64,000 nt of DNA from Synechococcus sp. CBW1004 (lineage in GTDB: Bacteria > Cyanobacteriota > Cyanobacteriia > PCC-6307 > Cyanobiaceae), in NCBI RefSeq assembly GCF_015840715.1, contig NZ_CP060397.1, positions 1,880,686 to 1,944,685 of the forward strand, read 5' to 3'. Below the pieces are notes generated by a model, which saw nothing but the letters and a program-made list of their open reading frames with translations, had not been told where the DNA came from and made no database searches. Below are positions 59,812 to 64,000 of this stretch, one piece after another (within the stretch, counting starts at the first letter, position 1; each line of letters starts with the position of its first letter). The position numbers and the translations under genes were made by a program.

Positions 59812-60793
59812 ATCCCTGAACCTCTCAGGCCGCAGCGTCTTCGTGCTCAGCGCCTGGCTGCCGGATGGCCACGGCCATCTCACCTATGCAGGCAGCTGCG
59901 ACAGCGATGACTGCCTTGATGCGTTCTTTGAGGAGACGTGCAAGGGCTGCGACTTCTACTTCCAGGACTACAGCGACAGTGACATCGACTACGAGGACGG
60001 CAACGGCAACCCCGCCACCTCCATCACCTACAAGTCCCGCTGCCGCTGCTACGAGGACGGCATCAACTGGGTGTCCTTCCCCTGCCCCGCAGGCCACGAC
60101 GACCCCCAGGACATGTCGGCACCGGATGTCATCGACGGCCCGCTGCCGCCGATGGTCTATGCCATCCAGCTCGATCCAATCCGCGGCCGCAGGCTCAGCG
60201 ACCAGGCCGCGATGCAGGCTGTCGACCCCAGCAGCCGCTGGCTGTCAGCGCTCTACGAGAGCCTCAACGTCTTCTCCCACGGGGCGATCTGCTGGGGGCA
60301 GAACGACGAGCTGCCCGAAAGCCTGCCGGAGATCGTCGACACCTACGCCGCCACGCCGGCCAATGGCGATCTGCTCAAGCCGAGCGACTACCTCGCCAAC
60401 TGCCGGAACGTCAGGAGCAGCCGCTGCACCAACCCCATCGGCGGCTGCGTGATCGACGCCGGCTTTGACGCCGCTCTGCTGGTGTCCAGTCAGCACCAGC
60501 CGGCGGCCTATCTGCTGCTGCGCGGCAGCGGCTTCCCCGCTGAGGACGGCGTCATCGCCGTCGGCCTGCACCGCCACGTCCTCCTCGAGCAGGACGGCCA
60601 GCAGCTCGCTGGCTTCCTCACGGCCGCCAGCGATGGCCGCTGCTGGTTTGTCCTCCCCCATCCCGATCACACCGGCGACACGCGTCTGCAGTTCCAGGCG
60701 CTGCTGCTTGCCCAGATCCCTGATCCCCATTCCCTCCCATGTTCGTTGACTCCACCATCGTCATCGGTGCTGGCGGCACTGGCGGCCAGCTGA
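59726..60793 (+). CDS. E2-like PRTRC-B-type protein
   Basis: 355 aa from ATG 59726 (MTMTLITPVTAPTVLFHPL); ATG 59732 is also possible. It resembles PRTRC system protein B, grouped with prokaryotic E2-like families. The recognisable part is SLNVFSHGAICWGQNDELPE (about 179-198), matching the N-V-x-x-x-G-x-I/V-C-x-G pattern, with Cys189 as a candidate reactive residue. An N-terminal acidic, Cys-containing segment (DSDDCLDAFFEETCKGCDFY) and a CRCYED segment could bind metal. It starts inside the JAB gene and ends 55 bp inside the E1 gene, so the three products are translationally linked. The E2 assignment is moderate: the motif is short and was matched from memory. Confidence 0.6.
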   Translation: MTMTLITPVTAPTVLFHPLPRDYRLASGRSLNLSGRSVFVLSAWLPDGHGHLTYAGSCDSDDCLDAFFEETCKGCDFYFQDYSDSDIDYEDGNGNPATSITYKSRCRCYEDGINWVSFPCPAGHDDPQDMSAPDVIDGPLPPMVYAIQLDPIRGRRLSDQAAMQAVDPSSRWLSALYESLNVFSHGAICWGQNDELPESLPEIVDTYAATPANGDLLKPSDYLANCRNVRSSRCTNPIGGCVIDAGFDAALLVSSQHQPAAYLLLRGSGFPAEDGVIAVGLHRHVLLEQDGQQLAGFLTAASDGRCWFVLPHPDHTGDTRLQFQALLLAQIPDPHSLPCSLTPPSSSVLAALAAS

Positions 60794-61446
60794 TCCCTTC
60801 CCTGGCACGGCTGCTGGCCTACCACCCCAATGCCGCGGCCCATCTCCTGATCGCCGATGGCGATGTCTTTGAGGATCACAACCAGGCCCGTCAGCTGTGC
60901 GGGCCCGATCAACTCGGACGCAACAAGGCCGATGTCCTGGCTCACCACTGCCAGGAGATCGGCCTTTGCGCTGTCCGCAGCCACCCCGACTTCCTCGACA
61001 AAGCCGTCCTCAGGCGCCTGCTTCCCGGAAGCACCTGTCCGCTGATCGTCAGCGCCGTCGACAACGACGCCACCCGCAAGTCCGTCATCGACGTGCTGCA
61101 AGAACACCAGGGCGACTGGCTGCATGTCACCACCGGCAACGCCGACGACAGTGACGGCCGCGGCCGCATCGCCACCAGCACCCACTGGCATGGCGTCATT
61201 GGCGGCCAGCCGATTGGCCTGTCGCCCGCCCTGCTCTTCGGCAACATCGCTCGCCCCATCGACGCCATCCCGGCTCATGGCACCTGCGCGGCTCACGCCC
61301 CCTCTGCCCCGCAGTTGATCAGCGCCAATGCGCTCTCCGCCGCCATGGCCCTGCTCGTCATCCAGAACCTCCTTGATGGCGTCATGCCCACTTCCCACAA
61401 CTCGGCCTTTGCCAACGGCCGGACTTTTCAGCTCACCCTCTCCTGA
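60739..61446 (+). CDS. ThiF/E1-like adenylating enzyme, PRTRC-ThiF-like
   Basis: 235 aa from ATG 60739 (MFVDSTIVIGAGGTGGQLI). The E1/ThiF fold is clear: nucleotide loop GAGGTGG (10-16), Asp40 and Asp42 in IADGDVFED, Asn48 and Arg51-Gln52 in NQARQLC, Lys63 in GRNKADVL, and VSAVDND with Asp108 near the Mg site. Cys271-type catalytic loops of large E1s are absent; HGTCAAHAP offers a Cys. It is shorter than MoeB and lacks the CxxC zinc pairs. It should adenylate the C-terminus of the adjacent Ubl for transfer. It starts inside the E2-like gene and ends 7 bp before the next ATG. Confidence 0.85.
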   Translation: MFVDSTIVIGAGGTGGQLIPSLARLLAYHPNAAAHLLIADGDVFEDHNQARQLCGPDQLGRNKADVLAHHCQEIGLCAVRSHPDFLDKAVLRRLLPGSTCPLIVSAVDNDATRKSVIDVLQEHQGDWLHVTTGNADDSDGRGRIATSTHWHGVIGGQPIGLSPALLFGNIARPIDAIPAHGTCAAHAPSAPQLISANALSAAMALLVIQNLLDGVMPTSHNSAFANGRTFQLTLS

Positions 61447-61453
61447 TCACCCC

Positions 61454-62065
61454 ATGTCCACCACCATCGACGTTCAAGGCAACACCGTCAACGCAGGCGA
61501 CATCCTGCTGCGCCTCGATGCCCTCGCTGACGGCTACCACGAGGTGCTTCAGACAGCCAGGGCACAGCTGGAAGCCTTCGAGATCACCGAGGGCGACTGG
61601 GCCCGGCTGGCCGAGAAGCTCACCCGCAACATCGACTATCCAGCGATTGCCCGGGCCTTCCAGCGGCAGCTCGATGCCGCCTGCATCGCCAGCCTCTATC
61701 CCATGCCGGAGTCCCATCTCCTGCCAACCCTCAGCGACGACGATCGGCAGTTCGTCCAGATGCTGAACCGCATTGCTGATCGCGTGCTCCGCAAAGTCGA
61801 GGACGACCGCATCAAGGATCTCGTGCGCCAGGAGATCAGCGCCCAGATCACTCCACTTCATGGCGAGCTCAGCGCCATGGCCGAGGCCGCGGCCGAGCGG
61901 ACGTTCGCCAACCTCGAGCATGAGGTGATCTCTCGCTGCCGCGAACAGGAGCATCACTTCCAGCGTTTCCTGCAGGCTGCCCTTGGCCACGACCTCCATG
62001 CCGTCATTCGCACGGCAATACAGGAAGCACAGGCGTCAGGTACGGCCAACGACGCCGGCGACTGA
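61454..62065 (+). CDS. Hypothetical helical protein following the E1-like gene
   Basis: 203 aa from ATG 61454 (MSTTIDVQGNTVNAGDILL), 7 bp after the E1 stop, so probably in the same operon. Predominantly helical and acidic: RLDALADGYHEVLQTARAQL, IADRVLRKVEDDRIKDLVRQ, AMAEAAAERTFANLEHEVIS. It looks like a coiled-coil scaffold. No family recognised; it could be the substrate or an accessory partner of the conjugation enzymes. Confidence 0.6.
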   Translation: MSTTIDVQGNTVNAGDILLRLDALADGYHEVLQTARAQLEAFEITEGDWARLAEKLTRNIDYPAIARAFQRQLDAACIASLYPMPESHLLPTLSDDDRQFVQMLNRIADRVLRKVEDDRIKDLVRQEISAQITPLHGELSAMAEAAAERTFANLEHEVISRCREQEHHFQRFLQAALGHDLHAVIRTAIQEAQASGTANDAGD

Positions 62066-62109
62066 ACCCTTGGTTCCAGCGCATCGCTCTGACCCTTTGG
62101 GCCCTGGCT

Positions 62110-62128
62110 CCCTTTCCGGGGGCCTTGG
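62110..62128 (+). repeat. Recurring GC hairpin element, copy 5
   Basis: CCCTTTCCGGGGGCCTTGG, about 45 bp after the stop of the helical protein and 38 bp before the next start. With the upstream GGCCC at 62100-62104 it can form a stem. Terminator or leader. Confidence 0.5.
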
Positions 62129-62165
62129 GCTTCCTGCCCTTCTGGGCAGTCCTTGCCCCAGGCCC

Positions 62166-62555
62166 ATGCCAGATCCCTTCCACCCCGTCACCATCACCAC
62201 CTCCTCCACCCGCCGACGTGACGGAGAAGAGCCAACCACCACGATCCTCCGCGAAACGACCTACAGCATCGAGGCCACCGACCAGCTGGTGCTCAACCTT
62301 GCCGGCGTGCTGCTGGAGCGCGGCGGCTACGGCGATCCCTATCGCGAGACGCTGCGGATTGAGAGTTTCACCGATGACGTCGTCGCCGATGCCGTCATCG
62401 CCCTGCTGCACCACTCCCGCCAGCAGCTGCTGGATGTCAGCAATGGCGAGCTGTACCGGGCCCGCTGCCGACGCTTCCTCAGGCGGGCCGCCGAGGCGCT
62501 GCCAGATGAGCTGCGCCACGAGCTCGGCAGCCTCACCACCCCAGTGGAGGGTTGA
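62166..62555 (+). CDS. Hypothetical protein upstream of ardA-like gene
   Basis: 129 aa from ATG 62166 (MPDPFHPVTITTSSTRRRD). After a short Thr/Arg-rich start it reads YSIEATDQLVLNLAGVLLER, ESFTDDVVADAVIALLHHSR and RARCRRFLRRAAEALPDELR, so mixed strand and helix. No family recognised. Its stop is 3 bp before the ArdA-like start, so the two are likely co-translated, and it may be an accessory to antirestriction. Confidence 0.55.
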   Translation: MPDPFHPVTITTSSTRRRDGEEPTTTILRETTYSIEATDQLVLNLAGVLLERGGYGDPYRETLRIESFTDDVVADAVIALLHHSRQQLLDVSNGELYRARCRRFLRRAAEALPDELRHELGSLTTPVEG

Positions 62556-62558
62556 GCC

Positions 62559-63311
62559 ATGAGCCATCCCGTCACCGGTACCGGCCTGCTGTCGCTGATC
62601 CGCGACTTCGAGGGGCGCCCCAAAGCCGACATTGCCCTCGCCGCCGGCTACCGGCGCGACAACGGCAACCCCGCCTTCACGGCCTTCTACGAGGCGGTGC
62701 TCAAGGCCAAGGGCCAATGGCCCCCGCCGCCAGCACCGCCCTTGCCGCCCGGCGGAATCGAACGCCGTTGCGGCGATGGCCCGGCGATCTATGTCGCCTG
62801 CCTCGCCTCCTACAACGCGGGCCGTCTGTTCGGCAGCTGGCTGGATCTCTCTGACGGCCCCGACGCCGACGACATCCGCACCGCCATCGCGGCAGTGATC
62901 CAGGAGTCACCGGCACCGGATGCCGAGGAGTACGCCATCCACGACAACCAGCTCCTCCCCACCTTCCTCGCCAGAACGGAATGGCCGGACATCGATGAGC
63001 TGGTGGCCTACTGCCAGATCGTCAGTGAACTCGATGCCGACGACGCCACCGTCTACCGCATCCTCTGCAGCGATGCCGGCCAGGTGCTCGAGCCCGACGC
63101 CTGGCGTGACGGCTTCCACGGCCTCTACGAGCGCCCCGAGGACTTCGCCCATGACTGGATGGAGGAACGCGGGCTACTCGATCAGGTCCCCGACGAACTC
63201 CGCTGTCACATCGACTGGGCGGGCGTCTGGCGTGACCTCGATGCCGAGGGCTTCTGCGCCACCTATTCCCCGCAGCAGGGCCACCGCTACCTGATCACCT
63301 CTGACATCTGA
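62559..63311 (+). CDS. ArdA-type antirestriction protein with N-terminal extension
   Basis: 250 aa from ATG 62559. From about residue 75 the ArdA pattern is evident: PAIYVACLASYNAGRLFGSW, LDLSDGPDADDIRTAIAAVI, SPAPDAEEYAIHDNQLLP, the acidic central part FHGLYERPEDFAHDWMEERG, and the end IDWAGVWRDLDAEGFCATYS. ArdA proteins mimic B-form DNA with acidic residues and block type I restriction enzymes; they are typical of conjugative and integrative elements. The N-terminal 65 residues (LLSLIRDFEGRPKADIALAA) look like a small helical domain joined by a Pro-rich linker. Its presence supports a self-transferring past. Confidence 0.8.
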   Translation: MSHPVTGTGLLSLIRDFEGRPKADIALAAGYRRDNGNPAFTAFYEAVLKAKGQWPPPPAPPLPPGGIERRCGDGPAIYVACLASYNAGRLFGSWLDLSDGPDADDIRTAIAAVIQESPAPDAEEYAIHDNQLLPTFLARTEWPDIDELVAYCQIVSELDADDATVYRILCSDAGQVLEPDAWRDGFHGLYERPEDFAHDWMEERGLLDQVPDELRCHIDWAGVWRDLDAEGFCATYSPQQGHRYLITSDI

Positions 63312-63330
63312 GCCCAAGTCCCACTCAACA

Positions 63331-63358
63331 GGCCCCCGCGTTGCCGGGGGCCCTTCTT
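63331..63358 (+). terminator. Hairpin terminator after the ardA-like gene
   Basis: GGCCCCCG (63331-63338), loop CGTTGC, CGGGGGCC (63345-63352), followed by CTTCTTG, 19 bp after the stop. It is related in sequence to the recurring TTTCCGGGGGCC elements. Confidence 0.7.
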
Positions 63359-63401
63359 GCCTGCCTCTGCACCCCAGCTGAGGCATTCACGCAAGACCAC
63401 C

Positions 63402-64000
63402 ATGCCTCGCAACGCCACACCCCCCGTCTCCACCGACCCCGCGCAGGAGCCCATCACCCTCTCGGCGCCCATCGCTGATCTGGCCGCGGCCAACACCCTC
63501 GGCGCGCTCACCAGCACCGGCGAGCTGCCCGATCCCAGCCTCCCTGCCATCAACCCCTCCGAGCCGGCGGTGAGCTTCAAGATTGACTTCGCCGACAAGT
63601 CGCAGTGGTTCGCCAGCCATGACGGCGGCGCCACGAAAACCGGCACCGGCAACCCGATGCTGATCGGCCGACCCATCGATCTCGCCCTGCAGCTCAGCCA
63701 GGCCCGCTGGGGCGATGACTACGACCAGCGCCTGCGCCTTGCCTTCCTCCTCCATGACGGCAGCGTCGGCGAGCTGAACCTCAATGCCGTCAACCGCGAT
63801 GCCGCCAACGATCCCTACATCACCTCGCCGGTGCGCAGCCTGGCCGGTGGCCTGCTGGCCATCAGCGAGGCCCAGGACGACATCGTCGCCTTCTGCCGCA
63901 TGGCCCGCTTCTCGATCCGCCCGGGCCGCGGCCGCGGCGTTTTCATCGACGTCGATGTCGCCTCCGGCCGGCACTGGGTGGCGATGAGCTCGGCCCCACG
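63402..64000 (+). CDS. Hypothetical protein, runs off the window
   Basis: At least 199 codons from ATG 63402 (MPRNATPPVSTDPAQEPIT) with no stop before the end of the window. The Ala/Pro/Thr-rich N-terminus of about 50 residues precedes a folded part: VSFKIDFADKSQWFASHDGG, NPMLIGRPIDLALQLSQARW, GRGVFIDVDVASGRHWVAMS. No family recognised; the strand-rich pattern could be a single-strand DNA-binding or recombination accessory protein of a mobile element, but that is only a guess. Partial at its 3' end. Confidence 0.55.
   Translation, partial: MPRNATPPVSTDPAQEPITLSAPIADLAAANTLGALTSTGELPDPSLPAINPSEPAVSFKIDFADKSQWFASHDGGATKTGTGNPMLIGRPIDLALQLSQARWGDDYDQRLRLAFLLHDGSVGELNLNAVNRDAANDPYITSPVRSLAGGLLAISEAQDDIVAFCRMARFSIRPGRGRGVFIDVDVASGRHWVAMSSAP

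Noticed and set aside
55501-63358. Reading the hairpin-separated small genes as an integron cassette array
   Set aside because: No integron integrase or attC-type imperfect palindromes with conserved core sites are seen; terminators or leaders explain most copies.
1-64000. CRISPR arrays and insertion sequences
   Set aside because: No regularly spaced repeats, Cas-like proteins, transposase motifs or IS-type terminal inverted repeats were noticed in the window.

Overview
The window looks like the chromosome of a high-GC unicellular cyanobacterium, most likely the Synechococcus/Cyanobium group. The signs are strong G+C bias, scattered HIP1 octamers (GCGATCGC, e.g. at 14239, 16509, 22895, 34010, 50372), an 84-aa protein of a type I associate with cyanobacteria (12713-12967), and many hypothetical genes of picocyanobacterial style. 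No database search was possible, so the taxonomic call is an inference.

Region 1 (1-24.9 kb) is ordinary core chromosome. It holds two 2-oxoglutarate/Fe(II) oxygenases, valyl-tRNA synthetase flanked by two c-di-GMP proteins, a DUF4239-like membrane protein, a PlsC-type acyltransferase, a lipoprotein binding protein overlapping a MscS channel gene, a PPK2 polyphosphate kinase, a third and very large PAS-GGDEF-EAL-PAS-GGDEF protein, a DUF389 membrane protein and a saccharopine-dehydrogenase-like enzyme.

Region 2 starts at about 24.93 kb, where the 3' part (anticodon loop to acceptor end) of a tRNA-Val(UAC)-like sequence lies on the minus strand without its 5' half. This is the usual scar of tRNA-targeted integration. 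Its orientation predicts that the element extends to higher coordinates and beyond the window. Everything from about 25 kb onward looks accessory: twin excisionase-like HTH proteins, an A+T-rich islet with an unusual AAA+ ATPase, a damaged TPR gene, a DnaQ-like exonuclease and a LysR-like regulator.

Region 3 (30.5-55.3 kb) is a defence-type island. On the plus strand lie a DrmD-like SNF2 helicase, a 1664-aa Eco57I/DrmMI-like adenine methyltransferase, a 2194-aa DEAD/DUF1998 helicase with a Vsr-like C-terminal nuclease region, a RelE-UvrD fusion helicase and a MltR/HEPN-like protein. Orphan antitoxin-type genes (RHH, DUF4160/DUF2442) sit between the first two. A minus-strand, more A+T-rich two-gene unit (dynamin-like GTPase plus SNF2/RapA-like helicase) is inserted in the middle. 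The parts resemble DISARM and Druantia components, but the combination does not match a system I know.

Region 4 (55.3-64 kb) carries short genes separated by a recurring GC-rich hairpin (core TTTCCGGGGGCC). At its centre is a compact ubiquitin-like conjugation cassette: Ubl protein, JAMM/JAB isopeptidase, an E2-like PRTRC-B-type protein and a ThiF/E1-like enzyme (58467-61446). An ArdA-type antirestriction protein (62559-63311) follows. This set strongly recalls the PRTRC cassettes of plasmids and integrative elements and supports a mobile origin. The last gene runs off the window end.
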